A stretch of 64,000 nt of DNA, taken from positions 218,501 to 282,500 of the forward strand of contig NZ_CP039727.1 of assembly GCF_005154805.1 (NCBI RefSeq), read 5' to 3'. This DNA comes from Bacillus sp. S3 (GTDB lineage Bacteria; Bacillota; Bacilli; Bacillales; Cytobacillaceae). The translations under genes were made by a program, and so were the position numbers. The notes beneath the pieces are model-generated. The model searched no databases. It saw only the letters and a program-made list of their open reading frames with translations, and had not been told where the DNA came from. This document shows positions 16,079-24,466 of this stretch, piece by piece. Each line of letters starts with the position of its first letter. Within the stretch, counting starts at the first letter, position 1.

Positions 16079-17065
16079 GTGAAGGATGGAAGGCATTTAG
16101 TTTGGATCTTAGACGATGAATGGATTGATCATCAAATGGAAAAGGGAATCTATCAACAAGAGGGCTTTGAAGTAAAAGTAACACGCTCGGAGACGTTTGA
16201 GGAAGACCTCCCACTCTATGCGCCCTATGCGGACGGGGTAGTTGCTCAAGTTGGATTCCCATGTAAGGCTGATCTTATTGATAAACTGCAATCATGCAAG
16301 GTTATAGCCATTTCAGGGGTGGGCTTTAATCATGTTGATTTGGAGGCAGCCACTAACCGGGGAATTATTGTCTCAAATGTACCCGATTATTGTTCGGAAG
16401 AGGTTTCAGATCATACGATTACACTAATGCTGGCGGTCACTCGCCGCATCACTGCCTATAACCAAAAAGTGAAAGAGGGAAAATGGGATCCACTCGATAC
16501 ACTGCCCATTCGCCGGTTCAGGAATAACACCGTAGGATTGCTGGGCTTTGGCCGGATTGCCCGGATAGTAGCAGCAAAGCTTAAATCATTTGGTGTCCGC
16601 CTATTAGCCTATGATGAGTATGTTTCTGCAGAAACCTTCGATTCTTATGGGGTAGAGTCCGTATCGTTAAACGAATTGCTGCAGCAATCTACCATTCTAA
16701 GTTTACATGTACCACTTACATCGGAAACAGAAAACCTTCTAAACTATGAACGCCTCAAAATGCTGCCTAAAGGAGCGTTCATTATTAACACATGCCGCGG
16801 TGGTGTAATAAACGAGGTTGATTTAAAGAAGGCAATTAATGAAGGGCATATAGCAGGGGTAGGGCTCGATGTGCTGGCAAAGGAACCACCTGAACTGGAC
16901 CATCCGCTCCTGACAATGGAAGAGGTTTTCGTTACACCGCATTCCTCCTACGTCTCAGAGGAATCCCTAACAGAGTTAAAGCGCAGGACCTGTCAGATTA
17001 TTATCGACGGAGCCAAGGGAATACCACTTACCTATTCTTTAAATCAGGTTAAGGTGAAACTTTAA
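16079..17065 (+). CDS. D-2-hydroxyacid dehydrogenase (NAD-binding, CtBP-like)
   Basis: A 328-residue D-isomer-specific 2-hydroxyacid dehydrogenase, which interconverts 2-keto and D-2-hydroxy acids with NAD(P)H. The Rossmann motif is GLLGFGRIA near residue 157. Catalytic residues are visible as Arg in NTCRGGVIN, Glu in AKEPPELDHP and His in TPHSSYVS. The start is GTG behind AAGGAGGAG, 20 bases after the aminotransferase stop. It is the last gene of the importer operon and is followed by a strong terminator. It resembles the C-terminal-binding-protein branch more than serine-pathway SerA, which is longer. Confidence 0.9.
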   Translation: MKDGRHLVWILDDEWIDHQMEKGIYQQEGFEVKVTRSETFEEDLPLYAPYADGVVAQVGFPCKADLIDKLQSCKVIAISGVGFNHVDLEAATNRGIIVSNVPDYCSEEVSDHTITLMLAVTRRITAYNQKVKEGKWDPLDTLPIRRFRNNTVGLLGFGRIARIVAAKLKSFGVRLLAYDEYVSAETFDSYGVESVSLNELLQQSTILSLHVPLTSETENLLNYERLKMLPKGAFIINTCRGGVINEVDLKKAINEGHIAGVGLDVLAKEPPELDHPLLTMEEVFVTPHSSYVSEESLTELKRRTCQIIIDGAKGIPLTYSLNQVKVKL

Positions 17066-17072
17066 GTAATTT

Positions 17073-17121
17073 AGGGGGCGGTTCCCCGCTGCGATAATGC
17101 GGCGGGGAACCCCCCTTTTTT
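17073..17121 (+). terminator. Terminator of the importer operon
   Basis: GGGGCGGTTCCCCGC and GCGGGGAACC arms form a GC-rich hairpin followed by TTTTTT. Confidence 0.88.
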
Positions 17122-17203
17122 CATATGTTAAGACAAGGGATTTTCATTTAAATAGCCGTTCCTGTTATAATGTAATTAATTCATTTGGAAGGAGACCTCT
17201 CAG

Positions 17204-17590
17204 GTGCGTTATTTGTTTATCTTGATTATTGCGATTCCTGCGGCAGAGATAGGGTTACTCCTTTTTTCCGGAAAAACGCTCGGAGTTTGGCCGACATTAC
17301 TACTCATTATATTGACAGGTGTAGTTGGAGCGTATTTAGCAAAAAGAGAAGGCCTGCAAACCATTCGGAAGGCGCGTGTGCAGCTGCAAAACGGTCATAT
17401 TCCAGGTGAAGCGTTATTAGATGGGATTTGTATATTGGTAGGCGGTATCCTGCTGCTTTTGCCGGGATTTATTACAGACATTGGCGGCTTTTTCATGCTA
17501 TTTCCGCCAACAAGACGTGCAATTAAATTCCTCATGATTAATTCTTTGCGGAAAAAGATACAACGAGGCAATATAAAAATCATTAAATGA
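17204..17590 (+). CDS. fxsA: FxsA-family membrane protein
   Basis: A 128-residue membrane protein of the FxsA family (suppressor of F-exclusion of phage T7 in E. coli; YtzA in B. subtilis). Three to four hydrophobic helices are visible; the family signatures are IPAAEIGLLLFSG near residue 10, GAYLAKREGL near 47, and LLLLPGFITDIGGFFMLFPPTR near 84 (shown in part). The start is GTG behind GGAAGGAGA. Monocistronic, closed by a terminator. Its molecular role is not established. Confidence 0.88.
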   Translation: MRYLFILIIAIPAAEIGLLLFSGKTLGVWPTLLLIILTGVVGAYLAKREGLQTIRKARVQLQNGHIPGEALLDGICILVGGILLLLPGFITDIGGFFMLFPPTRRAIKFLMINSLRKKIQRGNIKIIK

Positions 17591-17630
17591 AAAACGCCAA
17601 CTTCTCAATCGCTGGGAATTGGCGTTTTTT
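17590..17630 (+). terminator. Terminator after fxsA
   Basis: AAAAACGCCAA and TTGGCGTTTTTT arms around an 18-nt loop. Confidence 0.82.
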
Positions 17631-17731
17631 GGCGAAAAGGGCACGGTTAGATGACTTAATGATAAAATTTGGAATATTTGATATATTATTCATAATGGAA
17701 GTGTAATAAGGTGAAGGAAAAGGGAGGGAAA

Positions 17732-18244
17732 ATGAATATGCCAAATTATTTGGGCAGGCCTAAATTAAAAATTCCTAAGTCAAAGAGTGAATGGATTTGG
17801 GATTTTATCGGATATTTATGTTTTTTGGGATCAATCATTGTGTTGCTTTTCGTTTGGAAAACACTGCCTGAAGAAGTACCTGGGCATTATAATGCAGCCG
17901 GTGAGGTGGATCGGTGGGGCTCCAAGTGGGAGCTTCTTATATTACTTTTTGTAGGGTTATTCATTGCAATTTTAATGGCGGTACTAGAAAAATTCCCTGA
18001 GGTACATAATTATCCTAAACGCTTTAATGAATCAAACGCCGAACAGTTTTATTTACATAGCCGAAGGCTGGTTAATCAGTTGAAAAATATCTGTCTCATT
18101 CTTTTTTCGCTCATTTTAATTGAATCTATTTCCATTGCTTTAGGCTGGGGAGCCAGGTTTGGTGTATGGTTTTTACCGCTCACGCTTATTGGAACAGGGA
18201 TTCCAATAGTAATTGGAATGCTGAAACTAAAAAGAATTAACTAA
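17732..18244 (+). CDS. DUF1648-domain membrane protein
   Basis: A 170-residue integral membrane protein. The first hydrophobic helix (residues 25-45) is followed by the DUF1648 signature LPEEVPGHYNAAGEVDRWGS. Two further helices follow after a soluble stretch, with a last hairpin of helices at the C-terminus. DUF1648 proteins of this kind are often linked to SdpI-like immunity or signalling proteins, but the role here is not known. AGGGAGG six bases before the ATG at 17732 is preferred over a GTG 21 bases upstream. Confidence 0.8.
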   Translation: MNMPNYLGRPKLKIPKSKSEWIWDFIGYLCFLGSIIVLLFVWKTLPEEVPGHYNAAGEVDRWGSKWELLILLFVGLFIAILMAVLEKFPEVHNYPKRFNESNAEQFYLHSRRLVNQLKNICLILFSLILIESISIALGWGARFGVWFLPLTLIGTGIPIVIGMLKLKRIN

Positions 18245-18317
18245 TCGAAGCATCAGAACCTCCTCTTGCTTCCATCTGCAGGAAATTATATAATTATTCA
18301 TATATTTTTGAAATTAA

Positions 18318-18591
18318 CAGCGTTGAGAAGGAAAAGTAAATAGGGCAGTATTTGATAGAGAGCTTCTGATGGTGGAAATGAAGTAAATGAACCCTTTTGA
18401 AAATGACCTTTGAGCTTCGCACCGAACGCTTCTAGCTAGTAGGCTGCGACGGGAATGGCACTCGTTATTACAGCAGCAGTATCTCTGAAAAAGACGTACT
18501 GATGGAGGCAAATAGTGTGAGCTATTTGTAAATGTAGGTGGTAACACGGGTATTCTCGTCCTAATCGTATTGATTAGGGCGTTTTTTTATT
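18318..18591 (+). ncRNA. T-box leader, methionine specifier (AUG)
   Basis: This leader has a stem I with AGAGAGC, GGTGGAAATG and TGCGACGG segments, then the T-box core AGGTGGTAACACGGGT at 18535-18550 (canonical AGGGTGGNACCGCG), then a terminator (CCTAATC and GATTAGG arms with TTTTTTT). Aligned with the argS T-box in this window, the specifier falls at 18387-18389, read ATG and followed by AAC, which is Met. Uncharged tRNA-Met would prevent termination and switch on the synthetase gene that follows. Confidence 0.88.
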
Positions 18592-18614
18592 TCATTTTTT
18601 GGGAGGAATCTAAA

Positions 18615-20252
18615 ATGACAATCGTAATCGGAGGGGCATGGCCTTATGCCAATGGATCGTTACATCTAGGCCATATTGCGGCACTGTTGCCAGGAGATAT
18701 TTTAGCAAGGTATTACAGGCAAAAGGGAAAAAAGGTCCTTTACGTATCAGGAAGTGACTGCAATGGCACACCAATTTCAATTCGGGCTAATCAAGAACAA
18801 ACAACAACGGAGATTATCGCAAACCGATATCATGAGGAGTTTTCTGAGTGCTTTAAGGAACTGGGCTTTACCTACGATCTTTATACAAGAACGGATGCAA
18901 AACATCACCATGAATCCGTTCAAGAGATATTTCTAAAATTGATGGAAAATGGTTATTTATATACGAAGAAGATTGAACAAGCATATTGTGAACATGATAA
19001 GCAGTTTCTGCCGGATCGTTTTGTGGAAGGGATTTGCCCGAATTGTGGGGCCAAAGCAAGAGGTGATCAGTGCGATAATTGTTTGAAAATTCTTGATCCA
19101 CTGGATTTACTTGAAAAACGCTGTAAAATTTGCAGAAATGAGCCAGTTATTAAGGAAACGGAACATTTTTATTTTGCCTTTAGTCAATTGCAACAGGAGT
19201 TAGAGGATTTTGTCAACAAAGCAGATGAGGAACATCGCTGGAGGGAAAATGCTGTGGCGTTAACGAAAAGATACTTGCATGAAGGTGTTCCAGATAGAGC
19301 TGTTACGCGAGATTTGCCAAATGGTGTGGATGTTCCTGTTGCAGGATTTGAAAGGAAGAAAATTTATGTCTGGATCGAAGCAGTTGCGGGATATTTAACG
19401 GCTAGCTTAGAATGGGCTAAACAAAATAGTGTAAGCATTGACCAGCTATGGAATGAGGATTCAGTATCTTATTATGTTCACGGTAAGGACAATATCCCAT
19501 TCCATACGGTTATTTGGCCCGCTATCTTAATGGGTATTAAGAGCAAAACTTTGCCGACGCATATTATTTCGAATGAATATCTAACATTGGAGAAAAGAAA
19601 GTTATCCACGAGCCGAAATTGGGCCGTCTGGGTTCCGTACATTTTAAGTAAATACGATCCCGACTCTATTCGCTATTTCTTAACCATCAATGCTCCGGAA
19701 AGTCGAGATACCGATTTCTCATGGCGTGAATTTATCTACAGCCACAATAGTGAGCTGCTTGGGGCCTATGGAAATTTTGTTAATCGCACGTTAAAGTTTA
19801 CTGAAAAATCGTTTGATGGTAACATACCGCAAGCTGAAGTAGATACGCAGATTAAGAAAAATACGATTGATCTTTTCACTACTACTGGTGACTTAATTGA
19901 AAAAGGGCATTTTAAACAGGCCTTAGAGGGGATTTTTCAATATATCCGTCGTGCCAACCGTTATTTTGATGAACAACAACCATGGATTCAAGTAAAGGAA
20001 AACCCAATTAATGGCGATGTTACGCTGGCAACCTGTACCTATATCATTTTGAATTTAGCGCAATTACTGCAGCCATTTTTGCCCTTTTCTTCAGAGAAAA
20101 TTCGAAAAATGTTAGGTGTCTCAAAGGTTGACTGGCATGAACAACACCAACTGCCAGAAAAATTAGAATCTGTCTTACCATTATTTGATCGGTTAGATAT
20201 TCATTTGATTGAAAACGAATATAATCACTTGATAAAATCCTCAAAGTTATAA
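18615..20252 (+). CDS. metG: Methionyl-tRNA synthetase, second type
   Basis: A 545-residue class I synthetase charging tRNA-Met. HIGH motif is HLGH (near residue 17) in the segment [20 protein letters not shown] is KLSTS in [14 protein letters not shown]. The connective peptide has paired zinc knuckles (CPNC, CDNC, and CKIC). It lacks the C-terminal tRNA-binding (EMAP-like) domain of the 664-residue B. subtilis MetS and resembles the archaeal/E. coli-like form. A main metS is probably elsewhere, making this a T-box-induced paralogue; in other firmicutes a second MetRS can confer resistance to MetRS inhibitors. GGGAGG lies before the ATG. An in-frame ATG at 18570 lies inside the T-box terminator and is not used. 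Confidence 0.92.
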   Translation: MTIVIGGAWPYANGSLHLGHIAALLPGDILARYYRQKGKKVLYVSGSDCNGTPISIRANQEQTTTEIIANRYHEEFSECFKELGFTYDLYTRTDAKHHHESVQEIFLKLMENGYLYTKKIEQAYCEHDKQFLPDRFVEGICPNCGAKARGDQCDNCLKILDPLDLLEKRCKICRNEPVIKETEHFYFAFSQLQQELEDFVNKADEEHRWRENAVALTKRYLHEGVPDRAVTRDLPNGVDVPVAGFERKKIYVWIEAVAGYLTASLEWAKQNSVSIDQLWNEDSVSYYVHGKDNIPFHTVIWPAILMGIKSKTLPTHIISNEYLTLEKRKLSTSRNWAVWVPYILSKYDPDSIRYFLTINAPESRDTDFSWREFIYSHNSELLGAYGNFVNRTLKFTEKSFDGNIPQAEVDTQIKKNTIDLFTTTGDLIEKGHFKQALEGIFQYIRRANRYFDEQQPWIQVKENPINGDVTLATCTYIILNLAQLLQPFLPFSSEKIRKMLGVSKVDWHEQHQLPEKLESVLPLFDRLDIHLIENEYNHLIKSSKL

Positions 20253-20376
20253 TTTTTCTTAAACTATTCTAAATTCCTCTAAAAGACGATCTGGAAGATT
20301 GTGCTAAAATGGATGAAGAGCATAAATATTCCAGATTGAGAGGGATTGGTCAATAATGAGGAGCAAGGGGGAAAAA

Positions 20377-21663
20377 ATGAAAACTAAAATCAGCAAGCTT
20401 AATGATTACATAGAAAATCTGGCTGCCCACAATTATTTTAATGGGGCGGTTCTTGTTGGTTATAAAGGAGAAGTCCTGTTAAAGAAAGGGTTTGGATTCT
20501 CGTCTTTTCAGTATGATCTTCCAAATAGGCCTGCTACTAAATTTCGTATTGGTTCATTAACGAAGGCATTCACCGCGATGGCGATTGTGAAACTGCATGA
20601 CAAGGGTGCTTTAAACCTTGACGATTCTCTCAATACGTTTTTTCCGGATTATCCGAAGGGCGCTTCGATGACAATCCGCCATTTATTGAACCACTCATCG
20701 GGAATAGCGAATTTTACCTCTACACCGGATTATTGGACAAAAACGATGAGACTGCAGGCAACTTTACAGGAGGTGATTGAATCGTTTCAGTCAATGCCGC
20801 TAGAGTTTGAACCCGGCACGAACATGAGTTACAGCAACTCCGGCTATTTATTATTAACAGCTATAATTGAAAAAGTTTCCGGGATGGAGTTTGCCGATTT
20901 TCTACAAAAGGAAATTTTCGATGAACTGGGTTTAACAAGCACTGGGGTTGATAACGGACGATCAATCGTTAAATCATTGGCACAAGGCCATACTGTTTGG
21001 GAAAAAGTCGTTCATACAGATTACATCGACATGTCGTTCCCATTAGGCGCCTATGGGATGTATTCAACTGTTGAAGATTTATATCAATGGTGTCAGGCAC
21101 TCTTGAAAAATTCATTAATTGATAGAGGGTTGCAAGATCAAATGTTTACAAGCAGAAATGGGTATGGGTTTGGCTGGTTCATCGAGGACGGTGCCCAGAA
21201 GGAGGTCAGTCACTTCGGTGATATCAATGGCTTCGTCAATCATCTCGTGATGTATCCGGAAGAGGAACTGGTTGTGATAGTGTTAAGTAATATCAATATT
21301 ACACCGGTCATTCAAATCAGCGGCGACCTTATTCGTATTGTTTTTGGAAAAGAGGTTGAGGGATTTCCACCGTTTAAACCGTTAAAGATAGAGAGTAAAA
21401 ACCTAGTTGGGACGTATTTGAACGGTGAAGAGACGGTATCTATAAGTTTTGACAAAGAGCTTTATGTTGTCGTTCCAAAAATGTACGGGGTGCCGTATAA
21501 GTTCAAACTGCTTCCAATCGAGGCAGATCAAGCAAGAGTCGTCTGCAAAAGCGATTGGATCCACGATACGTATATTTTCCGATTGAATGATAACGGAATG
21601 CCACTATCAATAGAATTAATAGACTCATATGGTGCCAGAACTGAGTTTGTTAGAGAAAAATAA
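20377..21663 (+). CDS. Serine hydrolase, beta-lactamase/class C PBP fold
   Basis: A 428-residue protein with a beta-lactamase-family domain (residues about 10-330). The catalytic SxxK is GSLTKAF near residue 61, the YxN motif is YSNSGY, and the third motif is HFGDING. A C-terminal extension of about 100 residues forms a separate beta-rich domain, as in many esterase or D-aminopeptidase-like members. No signal peptide is visible, so it may be cytoplasmic. The ATG at 20377 follows AAGGGGG; an ATG at 20356 is possible. Substrate unknown. Confidence 0.85.
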   Translation: MKTKISKLNDYIENLAAHNYFNGAVLVGYKGEVLLKKGFGFSSFQYDLPNRPATKFRIGSLTKAFTAMAIVKLHDKGALNLDDSLNTFFPDYPKGASMTIRHLLNHSSGIANFTSTPDYWTKTMRLQATLQEVIESFQSMPLEFEPGTNMSYSNSGYLLLTAIIEKVSGMEFADFLQKEIFDELGLTSTGVDNGRSIVKSLAQGHTVWEKVVHTDYIDMSFPLGAYGMYSTVEDLYQWCQALLKNSLIDRGLQDQMFTSRNGYGFGWFIEDGAQKEVSHFGDINGFVNHLVMYPEEELVVIVLSNINITPVIQISGDLIRIVFGKEVEGFPPFKPLKIESKNLVGTYLNGEETVSISFDKELYVVVPKMYGVPYKFKLLPIEADQARVVCKSDWIHDTYIFRLNDNGMPLSIELIDSYGARTEFVREK

Positions 21664-21688
21664 TAATACGAAGGGGGAAAGGCTAGGA

Positions 21689-21895
21689 TTGAATAAAAAC
21701 AGAATAAAAATGATAGTTCCAATCGTTTTATCCATTGCTATTCTTATAAGTGGAGTGATTAGATTCCTCCAAATGAAAAGTAACTATGAGGCAAATAAAA
21801 TTAAATCGGAAGCATGTATCGATAATGGAGGCACACTGGTGATAGAACAGAAACATCTTCTAGCTCTTACCTCCGCTACATGTGAAGAAAGTTAA
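21689..21895 (+). CDS. Small membrane-anchored protein, function unknown
   Basis: A 68-residue protein from TTG at 21689, with AAGGGGGAAAGG well placed before it. Residues 8-27 are one hydrophobic helix (MIVPIVLSIAILISGVI region). The outside part has two Cys (EACIDNGG and SATCEES) that could form a disulfide. It starts 25 bases after the serine hydrolase gene and is likely co-transcribed with it. I do not recognise the family. Confidence 0.65.
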   Translation: MNKNRIKMIVPIVLSIAILISGVIRFLQMKSNYEANKIKSEACIDNGGTLVIEQKHLLALTSATCEES

Positions 21896-21930
21896 TCCAT
21901 ATCGTGATTAGATTTACTAGTCAAAAGACG

Positions 21931-22056
21931 AATCAAACGTTTGATTAAAATTCTAAGGCCCTATGCAGGACTGTCGAAAAAACCAACCAAACGTTTGATT
22001 AACTGTCTGGATCAGTTGGTATGGCTAGCCTGAGGAAATTAATCAATTGATTGATT
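21931..22056. repeat. Three 16-bp palindromes at 54-56 bp pitch
   Basis: Copies at 21931-21946 (AATCAAACGTTTGATT, a perfect palindrome), 21985-22000 (AACCAAACGTTTGATT) and 22041-22056 (AATCAATTGATTGATT). The same family recurs at 22925, 23087, 23142, 33736, 33792, 50144 and 50176. The stretch lies between the small protein and the 3' end of the SDR gene. Having no loop and no T-run, it does not look like a terminator. Confidence 0.85.
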
Positions 22057-22083
22057 AAAAATTTATGGCTAATTGGAAGTTAC

Positions 22084-22833
22084 CTATTCCTCGTAGATCA
22101 TTTTTCGCGTCATACCGCCATCTACGACAAGGTTAATTCCTGTAACAAAATCATTTTCTGTGGATGTCAAATATAAGCAGGCTCGGGCAATATCTTCTGG
22201 TTTTCCCACCCGCTTTGAGAAATGCTGTTCATGATCCTGGGGGCTTAATTTTGAATAATCACCAGTTTCAATCCAACCGGGAGAAATAGAATTTACGGTA
22301 ATATGATCATTGCTCAATGAAGCCGCGAGCGCATGTGTAATAGCAATAATTCCGCCCTTTGTGGCGGCGTACGATTCTGAATTAGGCTCTGACATGATGG
22401 CTCTTGTGGAGGCAATATTCACAATCGAGCCGCCATCCTTGTTATGACGCATATATTTTGCTGCTTCACGTGATCCCAAGAAAATACTTCTTAAGTTTGT
22501 GTTCATCACATCGTCCCAATCTTCTAAAGTTAATTCAAATGGAGACTTGAATATTGCTTTCCCTGCATTATTGATTAAAATATCAATTTGACCAAACGTT
22601 TGATGGGCTAGTTCCATTAACCGAACAATATCCGTTTCTAGTCTTACATCTGTTTGTACGAAAATGGCCTCTCCGCCCAGTTCCTTTATCGTACTAGCTG
22701 CACTAGCCCCTGCTTTTTCATCTATATCCGCAAGGATGATATTGGCCCCTTTTTCCGCATAAAGTAAAGCGATTCCCTTGCCAATCCCATTTCCGGCACC
22801 TGTTATGACCACAGTTTTTTTAGAAAAGTTCAT
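22084..22833 (-). CDS. Short-chain dehydrogenase/reductase (SDR)
   Basis: A 249-residue classical SDR, an NAD(P)-dependent oxidoreductase. Cofactor motif TGAGNGIGKG near residue 10, acidic residue in LADID (suggesting NAD preference), structural NNAG, and catalytic Ser in VNIAST plus YAATK (YxxxK). C-terminal VTGINLVVDGGMTRK is typical of the family. GAAGGA lies eight bases before the ATG at 22833, so this is favoured over an ATG three codons upstream. It stands alone between palindromic repeats. Substrate unknown. Confidence 0.9.
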   Translation of the reverse strand: MNFSKKTVVITGAGNGIGKGIALLYAEKGANIILADIDEKAGASAASTIKELGGEAIFVQTDVRLETDIVRLMELAHQTFGQIDILINNAGKAIFKSPFELTLEDWDDVMNTNLRSIFLGSREAAKYMRHNKDGGSIVNIASTRAIMSEPNSESYAATKGGIIAITHALAASLSNDHITVNSISPGWIETGDYSKLSPQDHEQHFSKRVGKPEDIARACLYLTSTENDFVTGINLVVDGGMTRKMIYEE

Positions 22834-22924
22834 TGTACACATCCTTCATTAAATACATTAACTTACTATGTTTTAAGATAGCACAAAACAGGGAATAGAT
22901 TCCTAAAACCTGCAATTTATTACT

Positions 22925-23157
22925 AACCAAACATTTGATTGAATGGGCTCTTTAAGATAAAATTGCTCCGGAAAATAGCAAAAGTGTCTTTAATAAGGCC
23001 TCTTAAAGACAAAACGGTTCTGGAAAATAGCAAAAGTGTCTTTACTAGGTTTTCTATATACAAGGAATGTCTGCATTAAAAAAACTAACCAAACGTTTGA
23101 TTGAATGGCTGATTTGTTGGTATGACTAGGATGGGAAAATTAATCAAACGATTGATT
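22925..23157. repeat. Composite repeat locus: palindromes plus two 52-bp units
   Basis: AACCAAACATTTGATT at 22925-22940 runs into two 52-bp units (about 22950-23050; arms GTCTTTAA and TTAAAGAC in the fully formed core, linker ending AAAAGTG). Two more palindromes follow at 23087-23102 and 23142-23157. This fills most of the 430-bp gap between the divergent SDR and DUF1275 genes. The 52-bp units match the larger array at 33.46-33.72 kb. Confidence 0.85.
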
Positions 23158-23264
23158 AACTATTAATAGCGTGTTAATAGTACTCTTTTTGTCAATGTTA
23201 GATTCTTAAAAAGGCCGATTATGGTGTAAAATAAATCATTATCAGAGAAACAGGAGCACAACAT

Positions 23265-23972
23265 ATGATAGACAAACAAAAGATGATCCCTTCATTATCG
23301 TCGAATTCTGTTCGATTGGGCATATTGTTAGCCATAGTGGGCGGTTTTTTAGATGCATATACTTTCATTAGCAGGGACGGGGTATTTGCGAATGCCCAAA
23401 CAGGAAATATCGTATTATTAGCGGTGAAAGTGGCAAATGGCGAGTGGAGGGGTTCGTTTCTTTTTATTTTGCCTATTCTAGCTTTTATTCTTGGGGTTTT
23501 GGTATCCGAAATAGTGAAGATTCCTCATATAAGGCAAGTGCTGCATAGCTATAGACGTTCCATCCTCATCTTAGAGTGCCTTGTCCTGGTCGTTGTCGGT
23601 ATTTTGCCAAATAGTGTGCCAAATATCGTGGTAACCGTGAGTATATCATTTGTATCATCATTACAAATCTCCACTTTCAATAAATTAGACAAATGGGCTT
23701 ACAATTCAACGATGACAACCGGGAATCTCCGAACAGCAACACAAGCAGCCTATGCGGCCTTTATCGAACATAACCAGGAGGCAAAAAGACAGTTCAAAGA
23801 ATTCTTTGGAATCATTCTTTCTTTTCTATTTGGTGCCATGACAGGGACGGTTTCGACCACCTATATTGGGAATACATCTATTTGGATTGCATCAGGGTTT
23901 TTAGTGATCGCAATAGTTTTATATCACAGGGATAAGGGATATTTGAGGAGACCATTCATACCAAAAGAATAA
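23265..23972 (+). CDS. DUF1275 (YoaK-type) membrane protein
   Basis: A 235-residue integral membrane protein with about six helices. Family marks are GGFLDAYTFISRDGVFANAQTGN near residue 25 (shown in part) and MTTGNLRTATQA near 150. DUF1275 proteins are widespread; their function is not established. AGGAGCAC precedes the ATG. A short GC-poor hairpin (AGGTG, CACCT) follows the gene and then the 24-kb repeat array. Confidence 0.85.
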   Translation: MIDKQKMIPSLSSNSVRLGILLAIVGGFLDAYTFISRDGVFANAQTGNIVLLAVKVANGEWRGSFLFILPILAFILGVLVSEIVKIPHIRQVLHSYRRSILILECLVLVVVGILPNSVPNIVVTVSISFVSSLQISTFNKLDKWAYNSTMTTGNLRTATQAAYAAFIEHNQEAKRQFKEFFGIILSFLFGAMTGTVSTTYIGNTSIWIASGFLVIAIVLYHRDKGYLRRPFIPKE

Positions 23973-24050
23973 AACAGAGGTGCGATCACCTGCTTCAAAT
24001 AATTGAAATCCTAGTCCTCTTTGTTTCATGTTCTTGTTTATTGCGAGTTT

Positions 24051-24239
24051 GAAGCCAATAACGACTATTGGATGCATTTCTTAAACTTTTGTAACAAGAT
24101 TTGAAGCTAATACCCCCTATTGGCTGCATTACTCAAACTTTTGTAACAAGATTTGAAGCTAATACCCCCTATTGGATGCATTTCTCAAATTTTTGTAACA
24201 AGATTTGAAGCCAATAGCCCTTATTGGATGCATTTCTCA
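24051..24239. repeat. 52-bp repeat array, left part (interrupted by IS)
   Basis: Four units start at 24051, 24103, 24155 and 24207, exactly 52 bp apart. Each has a CCAATA/TATTGG hairpin core and a linker with AACTTTTGTAACAAGATTTG. Read on the minus strand, the unit aligns with the arrays at 46 and 55 kb (core starting ATCCAATAAGGG, linker ending GAGAAATG). The array continues beyond the inserted IS at 25734. Confidence 0.9.
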
Positions 24240-24368
24240 GTCAAGTCCTTGATTTTGTGTAAATTTGCTAAACAATGTTTTTAACCAAATTTTGTTATGT
24301 CAAATATATATGATCAGCCACTTATCCCCTTAACATTTTTCGAGCGTTACTTCCATGGGTTTCAATCT

Positions 24369-24428
24369 CCATATCCAGTCAAGGGTGTCAAAGGCGGTTT
24401 TTCCTTTGATACCCTTGACTGGATATGG
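24369..24428. other. Long hairpin inside the IS, downstream of the transposase
   Basis: CCATATCCAGTCAAGGGT (from 24369) pairs with ACCCTTGACTGGATATGG (to 24428), and the stem continues through TCAAAGG/CCTTTGA around a short T-rich loop, with one mismatch (about 25 bp in all). It lies between the transposase stop and the left end. It may end transcription or block entry of outside transcription. Confidence 0.8.
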
Positions 24429-24466
24429 AATAATCCATAATTGGAAGTACGTTGAAAATTAAACAT

